NCBI RefSeq assembly: GCF_003121405.1
Contig: NZ_QBUY01000072.1
Coordinates: forward strand, 1-43,831
DNA length: 43,831 bases
Reading direction: 5' to 3'
Source: Paraburkholderia sp. C35
GTDB taxonomy: Bacteria; Pseudomonadota; Gammaproteobacteria; Burkholderiales; Burkholderiaceae
Positions within the stretch are counted from its first letter, which is position 1; each line of letters opens with the position of its first letter. The position numbers and the translations under genes were made by a program. The notes beneath the pieces were generated by a model. The model worked only from the letters and a program-made list of their open reading frames with translations. It was not told the origin of the DNA and searched no databases. Below are positions 8,109 through 15,948 of this stretch, in pieces.

Positions 8109-9719
8109 ATGGCTGTCATCCGAACCGACCGTCCTCTGAACTGGCGTGAACTGGCCGCGGTTGCGGCGGGTGAGCCGCTCGTGCTCTCCGAAGCCGCGCG
8201 TGCGCGCGTCGCAGCGGCGCGCGTGCTGGTCGAGCAGATCGTCGAGCGCGGCATTCGCGCTTATGGTGTGAATACGGGCGTGGGTGCGTTGTGCGATGTA
8301 ATCGTGTCGCCGTCGGAACAGCGTGCACTGTCGCGCAACATCCTGATGAGCCACGCGGTGGGTGTCGGCGCGCCGCTTGGCGTTGCGGAAACGCGCGCGA
8401 TCATGGCGGCAGCCATCAACAACTTCGCGCATGGTCACTCGGGCGTTCGTCTCGAGATCGCCGATCAACTCGTGGCGTTGCTCGATTCCGGTTATATCCC
8501 TGAAGTGCCTGCGTTCGGTTCGGTCGGTTATCTGAGCCACATGGCGCATATCGCGCTGGTGTGCATCGGCGAAGGCCATGTGCGCCACGGCAGCGAACGC
8601 ATCAGCGGACGCGAAGCGCTTACGCGGCTCGGACGCGAAGCACTTGTGCTCGAAGCGAAGGAAGGCCTGAGCCTCATCAACGGCACGCCTTGCGTGACAG
8701 GGTTGGCGGCGCTCGCGCTGGCACGCGCGGAACGCGTGCTCGACTGGACGGATGCCATCGCGGCAATGAGCTTCGAGAACCTGCGCGGGCAGCTTGCCGC
8801 GTTCGATGCCGATTCGCTCGCATTGCGCGTGTCGCCGGGATTGAACCTCGTAGGCGAACGGATGCGCAATGCGCTTGCCGATAGCGGCATTCTGGCGTCG
8901 GTCGTGGGGCAACGCACGCAAGATCCTTTGTCGATGCGCACGATTCCGCACGTGCATGGCGCCGCGCGCGATGTACTCGATGCGACTGCCGATGTCGTGA
9001 ATCGCGAGCTTGCATCGATCACCGATAACCCGATCGTTGCCGGCACGCCCGAGGCGCCGCGTGTGTATTCGCAGGCGCATGCGGTGGGGGCGTCGATCGC
9101 GCTTGCGATGGACAGTCTCGCCACGGCGATTGCGCAAGTGGCAGCGATGGCCGAGCGGCGTCTCGACCGGCTCGTCAATCCTCTCGTGAGCGGGCTGCCG
9201 GCGTTTCTTGCCGAGCCAGGCGGCACATGCTCGGGCTTCATGATTGCGCAATACACGGCTGCTTCATTGGTGGCGCAGAACCGTCGATTGGCGGCGCCTG
9301 CGAGCCTGGATGGCGGCATCACATCGGGCTTGCAGGAAGACCATTTGTGTCATGCGACGCCTGCTGCATTGAAGGCGCTGGAGATCGTCGATAACACGGG
9401 GCGCATCGTGGCCATCGAATTGCTCGCCGCGGCGCAAGCCTACGATCTACAGCCTGTCGATGCATCACGCGCGCCGCACACGGATGCATTGTGGCGCCGC
9501 GTGCGTGCCGTCGTGCCGACGTATCGCGATGACCGGCCGCTTGCCGACGACATGGCTGCGGCGTTTCGCCTGATCGGTGAAGCGGCGCCGCCGTTGCCGC
9601 CTGCCTCGGGCAACGTGCCCTCCACACCGGCGCAAGGCGATCAGGCCGGCTTTGCTGCCGCGCGCGCCGCGAATGATCCAACGGCTGTTGCGCAGCACGC
9701 GCCGCAATCGGCGGCATAA
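8109..9719 (+). CDS. Histidine/aromatic amino-acid ammonia-lyase homologue lacking the MIO Ala-Ser-Gly triad
   Basis: The product is a 536-residue cytoplasmic member of the HAL/PAL/TAL fold family. Family landmarks are present in order: the loop Tyr in AYGVNTGVGAL (Tyr52), SRNILMSHAVGVG, SLINGTPCVTGLAALAL (Asn190), QDPLSMRTIPHVHGA, SITDNPIV, AMAERRLDRLVNPLVSGLPA, and LQEDHLCHATPAA. The segment that makes the cofactor is altered. Active lyases read GSVGASGDLAPLAHM; here residues 137-150 read GSVGYLSHMAHIAL, so exactly three residues, Ala-Ser-Gly, are missing while the following 16 positions align (D to Y, then LxxxAxH-like residues through IGEG). Without them the MIO group cannot form by the known route. 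The gene sits in an ABC transporter operon, not with hutU/hutI. It may have another activity (isomerase, binding, regulation) or form a heteromer with a true lyase. Confidence 0.88.
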   Translation: MAVIRTDRPLNWRELAAVAAGEPLVLSEAARARVAAARVLVEQIVERGIRAYGVNTGVGALCDVIVSPSEQRALSRNILMSHAVGVGAPLGVAETRAIMAAAINNFAHGHSGVRLEIADQLVALLDSGYIPEVPAFGSVGYLSHMAHIALVCIGEGHVRHGSERISGREALTRLGREALVLEAKEGLSLINGTPCVTGLAALALARAERVLDWTDAIAAMSFENLRGQLAAFDADSLALRVSPGLNLVGERMRNALADSGILASVVGQRTQDPLSMRTIPHVHGAARDVLDATADVVNRELASITDNPIVAGTPEAPRVYSQAHAVGASIALAMDSLATAIAQVAAMAERRLDRLVNPLVSGLPAFLAEPGGTCSGFMIAQYTAASLVAQNRRLAAPASLDGGITSGLQEDHLCHATPAALKALEIVDNTGRIVAIELLAAAQAYDLQPVDASRAPHTDALWRRVRAVVPTYRDDRPLADDMAAAFRLIGEAAPPLPPASGNVPSTPAQGDQAGFAAARAANDPTAVAQHAPQSAA

Positions 9720-9751
9720 GCATGCGGTCAACCCACGAGGGCGACGTAAAT

Positions 9752-10510
9752 ATGACGATGAATGGGCAACTGGAGACTGCAGAAGATCGTTCGACGGTGG
9801 TGCGCGCGGCACCCGCCGCTAAAGCCATGCCGGCATATGAGCAGATCAAGCGTTACGTGATCGCGCAGATTGAAGAAGGCGTGTGGAAGCCGGGCGGATT
9901 GATTCCATCAGAAGCGGATCTGGTGAAAGAGTTTGGCGTGGCACGCATGACGGTATCGCGGGCGTTGCGTGAGCTGACCACAGAGCGTGTGTTGACGCGG
10001 GTGCAAGGTTCGGGGACGTATGTCGCGCCGCAACGCTATGAATCGACGGTGCTGGAGATTCGAAATATCGCCGATGAGATTGCGGCGCGTGGTCATCGGC
10101 ATTCGGCACGGGTGCTGACGATCGAGGCCAGCGATGATCCGCTTGCGCTTGAGTCGTTAGTACTTTCGAAGGGGCCTGTGTTTCATTCGCGTATCGTGCA
10201 TAACGAAGAGAGTGAGCCGATTCAGTACGAAGACCGTTATGTGAATCCGCGAGTGTTTCCCGATTATCTGAATCAGGATTTCACGGTGGAGACGCCGAAT
10301 CACTATATGGTGCGGCTCGCGCCGATTCAGCGGGCTGAGTTTCGGATCTATGCGCAGAAGCCTAATGCGCATGTTCGGCGGCATTTGATGATGGAGATTG
10401 GGGAGCCTTGTCTGATGCTGTGGCGTAGGACTTGGGTGGGGGAGCATGTCGCTACTTCTGTGCAGTTGTGGCATCCTGCTTCGCGGTTTCATCTCGCGGG
10501 GAATGTGTAG
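9752..10510 (+). CDS. GntR-family transcriptional regulator, HutC/UTRA type, module A
   Basis: The product has about 252 residues from the ATG at 9752 (GAGGG ten bases upstream); an ATG at 9722 would add ten residues. Residues about 30-95 form the winged helix (YEQIKRYVIAQIEEG, then IPSEADLVKEFGVARMTVSR and VQGSGTYV), followed by a UTRA ligand domain with VHNEESEPIQYEDRYVNPRV. HutC-type proteins usually repress amino-acid or imidazole catabolism until an intermediate is bound. As last gene of module A it probably controls the operator at 4679-4691. It is homologous to the regulator of module B at 11702-12532, and the 3' ends of the two genes face each other across the HxlR/GST pair. Confidence 0.9.
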   Translation: MTMNGQLETAEDRSTVVRAAPAAKAMPAYEQIKRYVIAQIEEGVWKPGGLIPSEADLVKEFGVARMTVSRALRELTTERVLTRVQGSGTYVAPQRYESTVLEIRNIADEIAARGHRHSARVLTIEASDDPLALESLVLSKGPVFHSRIVHNEESEPIQYEDRYVNPRVFPDYLNQDFTVETPNHYMVRLAPIQRAEFRIYAQKPNAHVRRHLMMEIGEPCLMLWRRTWVGEHVATSVQLWHPASRFHLAGNV

Positions 10511-10577
10511 GGGGCGGTGCGGCGGTGGGATGCGCCTGTTGCAACATACACGTCCAATCCACAGTGCCGAACGGTAC

Positions 10578-10916
10578 TTACTCTTCTTCGTCCTCCCATC
10601 CAGGCCGGCTTTTCAGCCAGAGTCCGAAATCGCGCATGACTTCGACCACCGGTCTAAGGCGCTGACCATCATCCGTTAGCTGATATTCGACTTTCACGGG
10701 CACTTCGGGAAACACGGTCCGTTGGATCAGGCCGGCATCTTCGAGTGCGCGCAGATCGAGCGTCAACATGCGTTGCGATATCTCCGGCACGTCTCTGCGC
10801 AAGTCGTTAAACCGTTTTGGACCGTCGAGGAGATACGACACCAGCAGCAAACGCCAACGCCCACCCAGCAAGCGCATTGATTCTTCGACTGAACATCCGG
10901 TCGCGCTTTTTTTCAT
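10578..10916 (-). CDS. HxlR-family transcriptional regulator, possibly thiol-redox sensing
   Basis: The product has 112 residues from the ATG at 10916 (AGGAAG upstream). It is a single HxlR/MarR-like winged helix with LLGGRWRLLLVSYLLDGPKRFNDLRRDVPEISQRMLTLDLR-type family features, where the helix-turn-helix lies around FNDLRR and ISQRML. A lone Cys near the N terminus (Cys8 in MKKSATGCSVEE) is where redox-sensing HxlR proteins such as YodB and QorR carry their sensor Cys. It is divergent from a glutathione S-transferase gene, a typical target for a quinone- or electrophile-responsive repressor. The redox role is an inference. Confidence 0.88.
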   Translation of the reverse strand: MKKSATGCSVEESMRLLGGRWRLLLVSYLLDGPKRFNDLRRDVPEISQRMLTLDLRALEDAGLIQRTVFPEVPVKVEYQLTDDGQRLRPVVEVMRDFGLWLKSRPGWEDEEE

Positions 10917-10932
10917 CACGTCTTCCTGCTCA

Positions 10933-10965
10933 AGTATATTTTTTGTGCCTAGATCACAAACTACT
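10933..10965. promoter_or_regulatory. Candidate HxlR operator in the divergent HxlR/GST promoter region
   Basis: TTTGTG (10942-10947) and CACAAA (10955-10960) are inverted around a 7-bp centre, with AGTA and TACT further out. The site is 26 bp upstream of the HxlR start codon and in the A/T-rich part of the intergenic region, which suits a shared operator. Confidence 0.5.
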
Positions 10966-11053
10966 GCGTTCTTCTATTTTTGCCGCTGCTGAGCGATATT
11001 AGCTTCCCGTCAACGACCGACGGCATATTTTTCCAGATTGCGAGGATCAATGT

Positions 11054-11689
11054 ATGAAGCTTTATCACGCGCCCGGCAGCTGTTCGCAGGCAGTCTGTAT
11101 CGTTTTGCAGGAAGCAGGTGTGCTTGCTGACATCGTCAAGGTTGATGCACGCAAACATTTGCTTGAGGATGGCGCAAGCTATTACGACCTTAACGAACTG
11201 GGCTACGTGCCGCTGCTCGAACTGGACGACGGCACGTTTCTGCGTGAGGGGCCCGTGATTGCTCAGTATCTCGCTGATCTTCGACCCGATTCAGGGCTGG
11301 CGCCCGTATTCGGCACGATGGAGCGCTACCGTTTGCTCGAATGGCTTAATTTTCTCACTTCGGAAATTCACAAAGGATTTATTCCGTTGCTCTACGCCGT
11401 TGCAGCGGGAAAGTATGTCGATACCGCGAGGCCGAAGCTGGAAGGCCGGTTCAAATGGATCAACCAGCAACTGGAAGAAAAACCTTATCTAATGGGACAA
11501 AACTTCACAATCGTTGATGCCTATCTGTTTGCGCTCACAGGCTGGGGCAAGGCGACGTGGATGACATCCGTCTATAACGCGAATATCGACTTCAGTTCAC
11601 TTCGCCATCTTCAGGCGTGGTACGAACGCGTGAGAGATCGGCCGGCCGTTCAGCACGTGTTGAGCGCCGAAGGATTGATGAATAATTGA
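11054..11689 (+). CDS. Glutathione S-transferase (beta-like)
   Basis: The product has 211 residues, the usual GST length, and is cytoplasmic. The N-terminal thioredoxin fold begins MKLYHAPGSCSQAVCIVLQE, with Cys10 at the place of the beta-class catalytic Cys. The conserved Pro of the cis-Pro loop is in LGYVPLLELDDG and the glutathione-contact Glu-Gly region is REGPVIAQYLADL. The C-terminal helical domain contains the N-capping box FTIVDAYLFALTGW. The ATG has GAGGA upstream. Probably detoxifies electrophiles under control of the divergent HxlR regulator. Confidence 0.9.
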   Translation: MKLYHAPGSCSQAVCIVLQEAGVLADIVKVDARKHLLEDGASYYDLNELGYVPLLELDDGTFLREGPVIAQYLADLRPDSGLAPVFGTMERYRLLEWLNFLTSEIHKGFIPLLYAVAAGKYVDTARPKLEGRFKWINQQLEEKPYLMGQNFTIVDAYLFALTGWGKATWMTSVYNANIDFSSLRHLQAWYERVRDRPAVQHVLSAEGLMNN

Positions 11690-11701
11690 AGCCTACGAGG
11701 G

Positions 11702-12532
11702 TCACCCCTGCCTCTGCGACGACTCCGGCGCAAACCTGCACCCAAGCCTATACCTCGACCCAGGATGCACAAATCGCGCAAACGTCACCGCAACGCCGCT
11801 AGTCCAAGTACGACGCATCAAAGTCAGACAAGGCTCCTCAACAGCAATCTGCAAAAGCTCAGCCTCAGCACGACTCGGCAAACCCGCATCGACGACATGT
11901 TCGACATCATGCGCAGGCACGACACTAAACAGATACTCAGAAGGCCGCGTAGCCGAAAAGTCCTGCTCGATAAAGTCCGGTGCAATAGCCGGGTTCACAT
12001 ACCGATCCTCAAGCTGCACAGGCAAACCATTCTCACGATGCACACAGATCACATGAAACACCGAAGCACCCAACGGCAACCCTAACGCATTCGACACATG
12101 CACAGGCGCAACCTCTCGCTGCACGAGCACAGCCTGATAGCTATATTCATGACCGCGCGACCGGATCTCATCGCCAATATGCGCAATCATCAACAGCGTC
12201 GATTGCGGCTTGGATTCAGCGACAAACGTCCCAACGCCCGACACACGCGTCAACAGCCCTTCATTCGTGAGCTCCCGCAACGCGCGATTCACGGTCATCC
12301 TCGATACACCGAGCGATTCGACCAGATCGAGTTCGGATGGAATGCGATCGCCCGCACGGCGCTCACCCGAATCGATCGTATTGCGGATATATTGCTTGAC
12401 CTGTTCGTACCGCGCTGCGGGTGCACTATCTGCTGACTCAGGCGCAGTTGCGTGCGCATCCGTTCTACGCACCTTGCGTGTCTTCGCAAGGGCGCGCGTG
12501 CGCAACTTGTCGCGGATAGCAGGGGCGGGCAT
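11702..12532 (-). CDS. GntR-family transcriptional regulator, HutC/UTRA type, module B
   Basis: The product has 276 residues. After a basic, Ala-rich leader of about 40 residues the winged helix starts at YEQVKQYIRNTIDSG and includes IPSELDLVESLGVSRMTVNR and VSGVGTFV; the UTRA domain has VHRENGLPVQLEDRYVNP. It is clearly similar along its length to the module A regulator. It is the last gene of the minus-strand transporter operon, 29 bp after the ATPase gene. The pair of GCGGTATATAC boxes in the divergent region at 15748-15878 are its likely binding sites. The start is uncertain because no strong ribosome site is visible. Confidence 0.88.
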   Translation of the reverse strand: MPAPAIRDKLRTRALAKTRKVRRTDAHATAPESADSAPAARYEQVKQYIRNTIDSGERRAGDRIPSELDLVESLGVSRMTVNRALRELTNEGLLTRVSGVGTFVAESKPQSTLLMIAHIGDEIRSRGHEYSYQAVLVQREVAPVHVSNALGLPLGASVFHVICVHRENGLPVQLEDRYVNPAIAPDFIEQDFSATRPSEYLFSVVPAHDVEHVVDAGLPSRAEAELLQIAVEEPCLTLMRRTWTSGVAVTFARFVHPGSRYRLGCRFAPESSQRQG

Positions 12533-12561
12533 GGGTGCGCTTTATCGGCTGATAGTGACTC

Positions 12562-13428
12562 TCATACAGGGTCCGCGCCGTCCGCACCGCGCGACCAGAA
12601 AGCATTGCGATCGAAGTAGTTCTGCAAAAACTGACGCAGGCGCGGCTGGTTCGCATCATGAAAGACATCATGCGGTTTGCCTTGCACGGCAATACGCCCT
12701 TGATCGATGAACACCACTTTATCCGCCACCTGCGCCGCAAAGCCCATTTCATGTGTGACGACAGCCATCGTCATGCCGTCGCGCGCCAATTGCTTCATCA
12801 CCTGCAGCACTTCGCCGACCAGTTCCGGATCGAGCGCGGACGTCGGCTCATCGAACAGCATGATATGCGGCTCCATCGCAAGCGCGCGTGCAATCGCGAC
12901 ACGCTGCTGCTGGCCACCCGACAGCTTCGCCGGAAAGGCATCGCCCTTGTGCGCAAGGCCCACCGTTTCGAGCATCGCATTGGCGCGCTTCTTCGCATCG
13001 TCGCGCGACAGATGCCGCACGCGCAGCAATGCTTCCATCACGTTGCCGAGCGCCGTCATATGCGGCCACAGATTGAACTGCTGAAACACCATGCCGACAT
13101 TGCGCCGCACGCGGTTGATTTCACCCTGCGATGCGCGCACGCGCTTGCCGTTGCGTTCCGAATAGCCGAGCAATTCGCCCTCGATGCGCACGTCGCCCTG
13201 ATCGTACGTTTCCAGCGCGGCAAGGCAACGCAGCAGCGTGCTCTTGCCCGACCCCGACGGGCCGATGATGCACACCACTTCCGAGCGGTTGATGTCGAGA
13301 TCGACGCCGCGCAGTACTTCGACCTCGCCGAAGCGCTTGCGCAAGTCGCGCACTTCGATCAGCGGCGCCTGGCTGGATTGCATCGAGCCGAGCGTAGAAG
13401 AAGCGGGCATATCGACGAGTGCATTCAT
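12562..13428 (-). CDS. Amino-acid ABC transporter ATP-binding protein, module B
   Basis: The product has 288 residues from the ATG at 13428; a longer reading frame upstream would overlap the permease gene and is not supported. Motifs: Walker A GPSGSGKST, Q-loop in MVFQQFNLW, signature LSGGQQQR, Walker B IMLFDEPTSALDPE and switch His VVTHEMGFA. The N-terminal 25 residues before IEVRDLRKRFG are a nonconserved extension. It is the HisP/GlnQ-type ATPase partner of the two permeases encoded upstream on the same strand. Confidence 0.92.
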   Translation of the reverse strand: MNALVDMPASSTLGSMQSSQAPLIEVRDLRKRFGEVEVLRGVDLDINRSEVVCIIGPSGSGKSTLLRCLAALETYDQGDVRIEGELLGYSERNGKRVRASQGEINRVRRNVGMVFQQFNLWPHMTALGNVMEALLRVRHLSRDDAKKRANAMLETVGLAHKGDAFPAKLSGGQQQRVAIARALAMEPHIMLFDEPTSALDPELVGEVLQVMKQLARDGMTMAVVTHEMGFAAQVADKVVFIDQGRIAVQGKPHDVFHDANQPRLRQFLQNYFDRNAFWSRGADGADPV

Positions 13429-13447
13429 GATGAACCTTGATTTTCGA

Positions 13448-14110
13448 TTACGCCATGAAGCGGGCGACGCGCGCTTCAGCCCACATGCCGGCGCGCGACG
13501 TGAGTTCGACGAGCGCGAGATAGCACACGCACAGAACAAGCAGCGTTTCGACGAACGCGAAGGTAGCCGAGCCGATACCCGTCAGAACAAAGGTCAACTC
13601 AGGCACGGTAACGATCGACAGCACGGCGGTTTCCTTGCTGAGCACGATGATCAGGTTGGTTAGCGCGGGCACGATCAGCACCAGCATTTGTGGCACCTGA
13701 ATGCGCAGCACCGCTTGCCAGCGCGAAAGGCCGAGGCACGAAGCAGCTTCGAGATGGCCGCGCGGAATCGACTGGAAGCCGGAGCGGAGTGCTTCGGCGA
13801 AATACGCGCTGCCGTACAGGCCGAGACCGAGCACGCCCGCAGTCAGCGGTTCGAGCGTCAGGCCAAAAGATGGGCCGCCGTAGTAGAGCAGAAATAATTG
13901 CACCAGAAACGGTGTGCCGCGAAACAGTTCGATATAGACGCGCAACACACCGCGCACCCAACGCCCGCAAAAGAGTTGCAGCACGGCGATCAGGAAGCCG
14001 ATCAGCAAGCCGAGCGCGACGCCCGCGACCCATGTGCCGAGCGTCGTCGCGAGTCCGGCGGCAATGGGCTGCAGATTGTGCGTGATGACGGTGGGATCGA
14101 ATTGCTGCAT
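13448..14110 (-). CDS. Amino-acid ABC transporter permease, module B (second)
   Basis: The product has 220 residues from the ATG at 14110, chosen for GAGGA upstream and because it starts just after the preceding permease gene's stop. It is a HisM/GlnP-family membrane protein with FRGTPFLVQLFLLYYGGPSF and the EAA-like loop IPRGHLEAASCLGLSRWQAV. About five membrane helices. It pairs with the permease at 14121-14771. Confidence 0.9.
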   Translation of the reverse strand: MQQFDPTVITHNLQPIAAGLATTLGTWVAGVALGLLIGFLIAVLQLFCGRWVRGVLRVYIELFRGTPFLVQLFLLYYGGPSFGLTLEPLTAGVLGLGLYGSAYFAEALRSGFQSIPRGHLEAASCLGLSRWQAVLRIQVPQMLVLIVPALTNLIIVLSKETAVLSIVTVPELTFVLTGIGSATFAFVETLLVLCVCYLALVELTSRAGMWAEARVARFMA

Positions 14111-14120
14111 CGTCCGGTCC

Positions 14121-14771
14121 TCAGGCGTGCGTAAGCCGATGTTCGGCGGCGTGCGCAACGAGCGCGAGCGCACCGCAGATCACGAAGTAGATCAACCCTG
14201 CCGCGAGATACGCCTCGAGCGGTCTGTACGTGCTGGCAGCAATGTTCTGCGCCGTGCGTGTGATTTCGGCTACGCCGACCACGGAAATCAGCGAAGAAGC
14301 CTTGATCAGCAGCACCATTTCGTTGACGAGCGAAGGCAACGTCAGGCGAAAAGCTTGCGGCACCTGAATGCGCCGCAGCATGTCGAGCGGGGAGAGGCCC
14401 AGCATGCGCGCCGCTTCCATCTGCCCCGGCGGAATGTTCAGAAAGCCGCCGCGCAGAATCTCCGCGATGTACGACGCGGAACAAAGTGACACCGCACTGA
14501 TGGCGGCCACCATCGGCGATACGTTGATGCCGACAAACGGAAGCAGGTAATAGACGAGCAGCAGTTGCACGAGCATCGGCACGCCGCGAAAGAAGAATAC
14601 GTAGGCGCCGCCCAGTCGCCGCGCAACGCCATTCGACGACAGCCGCGCCGAGCACACACCAATGCCGACAAAGAAGCCGATCACGAGACCCGTCAGCGAA
14701 ATGCCGATGGTTGCGAGTGCGGCTTGCAGCAGCAACGGAAAACCTTGAGCGAAAACGTGAGCGCTGAACAT
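14121..14771 (-). CDS. Amino-acid ABC transporter permease, module B (first)
   Basis: The product has 216 residues, a polar amino-acid permease with FFRGVPMLVQLLLVYYLLPF and the EAA-like loop IPPGQMEAARMLGLSPLDML. It follows the binding protein gene by 72 bp and precedes the second permease by 10 bp, so all are in one transcript. Confidence 0.9.
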   Translation of the reverse strand: MFSAHVFAQGFPLLLQAALATIGISLTGLVIGFFVGIGVCSARLSSNGVARRLGGAYVFFFRGVPMLVQLLLVYYLLPFVGINVSPMVAAISAVSLCSASYIAEILRGGFLNIPPGQMEAARMLGLSPLDMLRRIQVPQAFRLTLPSLVNEMVLLIKASSLISVVGVAEITRTAQNIAASTYRPLEAYLAAGLIYFVICGALALVAHAAEHRLTHA

Positions 14772-14843
14772 GGCCTGTAGCGTGCAAGAGAGGACATGCA
14801 GGCGGCGCGTGCGTCGAGCACACGCGCCGCATGATTCAAAGCA

Positions 14844-15683
14844 TCAGTAGTTGGGCATCGGCATCGTGGTCGGTGCGTCCATTGCTACGCCGAACCACTT
14901 CTTTTGCAGCGCGGCGAGGCGTCCGTCGTTGTGCATCTTGACGAGCGCGGCATTGAACGCATCGGCGAGCGGCTTGCTGTCGGCGTCCTTGCGCAGACAG
15001 TACGCGAAGTACACCTTCGCGCCGAACGGTGGCGTGACGACGGCAAACGTTTCGGGGCGCTGCTTCGCCACGTAGGCGATGTTGGTCATCGAGTTGGCGA
15101 CGGCAGCGATACGGCCAGCGGCAAGATCCGCATACGCCTGGTTGTTGTCGACGTATTCGCGCACTTCAGGCGGCTTCGGCAGCGTCGCGATGTAGGCCTT
15201 CAACTGGTCGAGCTGCGCGGAGCCTTTGCCTGCACCGACCAGCTTGCCGGCGATATCCGATGATTGTTTGAGCGAGGTATCGTTGGCGCGCTTCAGGAGC
15301 GCATCTGTCGCGTCGGCAACGGGCAGCGTGTACGTGTAGCGCTCCATGCGTGCCTTCGTCACGGTGAGCGGTCCGCCGACCATGTCGAACTTGCCCGCTT
15401 CCAGACCGGGCAGCACGCTGGGCCACGGCAGATCGATGAAGCGCACCTTCACGCCGAGTTCTTTGCCGACCTCTGCGAACAGGTCCTTGTTGAAACCTGC
15501 CTGCTGGCCGTTTTCGAGGAAGTCGAACGGCGCGAACTGCATTTCCGTGCCGACCACCAGTTCGCCCGCCTTCTTGACCTTGGCGAGTTGGTCTTCCGCG
15601 TGCGCACTCACACTCGCGAACGACGCGGTGGCGCACATCGCCACCATCGCAACACGACACTTCCAGCCTGCAAAGATACCCAT
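14844..15683 (-). CDS. Amino-acid ABC transporter periplasmic binding protein, module B
   Basis: The product has 279 residues from the ATG at 15683, which is preceded by GGGAG. A signal peptide (MGIFAGWKCRVAMVAMCA ... SVSAHA) is followed by a family 3 solute-binding domain starting LAKVKKAGELVVGTEMQFAP, with GFNKDLFAEVGKELGVKV and LPGLEAGKFDMVGGPLTVT. It ends in a short TTMPMPNY tail. It differs clearly from the module A receptor, so the two transporters probably have different ligands. First gene of the module B operon, divergent from an oxygenase gene. Confidence 0.9.
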   Translation of the reverse strand: MGIFAGWKCRVAMVAMCATASFASVSAHAEDQLAKVKKAGELVVGTEMQFAPFDFLENGQQAGFNKDLFAEVGKELGVKVRFIDLPWPSVLPGLEAGKFDMVGGPLTVTKARMERYTYTLPVADATDALLKRANDTSLKQSSDIAGKLVGAGKGSAQLDQLKAYIATLPKPPEVREYVDNNQAYADLAAGRIAAVANSMTNIAYVAKQRPETFAVVTPPFGAKVYFAYCLRKDADSKPLADAFNAALVKMHNDGRLAALQKKWFGVAMDAPTTMPMPNY

Positions 15684-15745
15684 GAGATTCTCCCGTTGGC
15701 AAAGCGTGTCGCGCTCGACGTGGCGGGGGCGCGAGTCATGCGAGG

Positions 15746-15757
15746 CAGTATATACCG
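15746..15757 (-). promoter_or_regulatory. GntR-type box facing the module B operon
   Basis: GTATATAC at 15748-15755; read on the minus strand the context is GCGGTATATACTGC. It lies about 65 bp before the binding-protein start codon. The same 11-mer GCGGTATATAC occurs in the opposite orientation at 15868-15878 in front of the divergent oxygenase gene. Confidence 0.6.
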
Positions 15758-15867
15758 CTGCTTTTGCGCGAAAAAAATAATCGCATGCTGTCAAACCCTA
15801 ATGCCGATGGCCCGTGTTCTGCAGAAGAATGAGCCTGCGTGCAGCGCAACTTGCGGTTGTGCTTTTG

Positions 15868-15880
15868 GCGGTATATACAA
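15868..15880 (+). promoter_or_regulatory. GntR-type box facing the oxygenase operon
   Basis: GCGGTATATACAA, about 70 bp before the oxygenase ATG at 15949. With its divergent twin about 123 bp away it suggests that one HutC-type regulator, most simply the one at 11702-12532, controls both transcripts. The TATATAC core is like known HutC/UTRA GntR sites. Confidence 0.6.
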
Positions 15881-15948
15881 CGTGAAACTCGCGACGATCC
15901 GTTCGCATCGGAGCGTCGTTTCAATCCTTGCGATGAAGGAGTCTTGCA

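Noticed and set aside
8109..9719. Plain annotation as functional histidine ammonia-lyase hutH
   Set aside because: The Ala-Ser-Gly needed for the MIO cofactor is absent, and no hutU, hutI or hutG lies nearby, so the symbol hutH would mislead.
12562..13539. Longer start for the module B ATPase
   Set aside because: The extra 37 residues overlap the permease gene, have no ribosome site and do not look like an ATPase N terminus.
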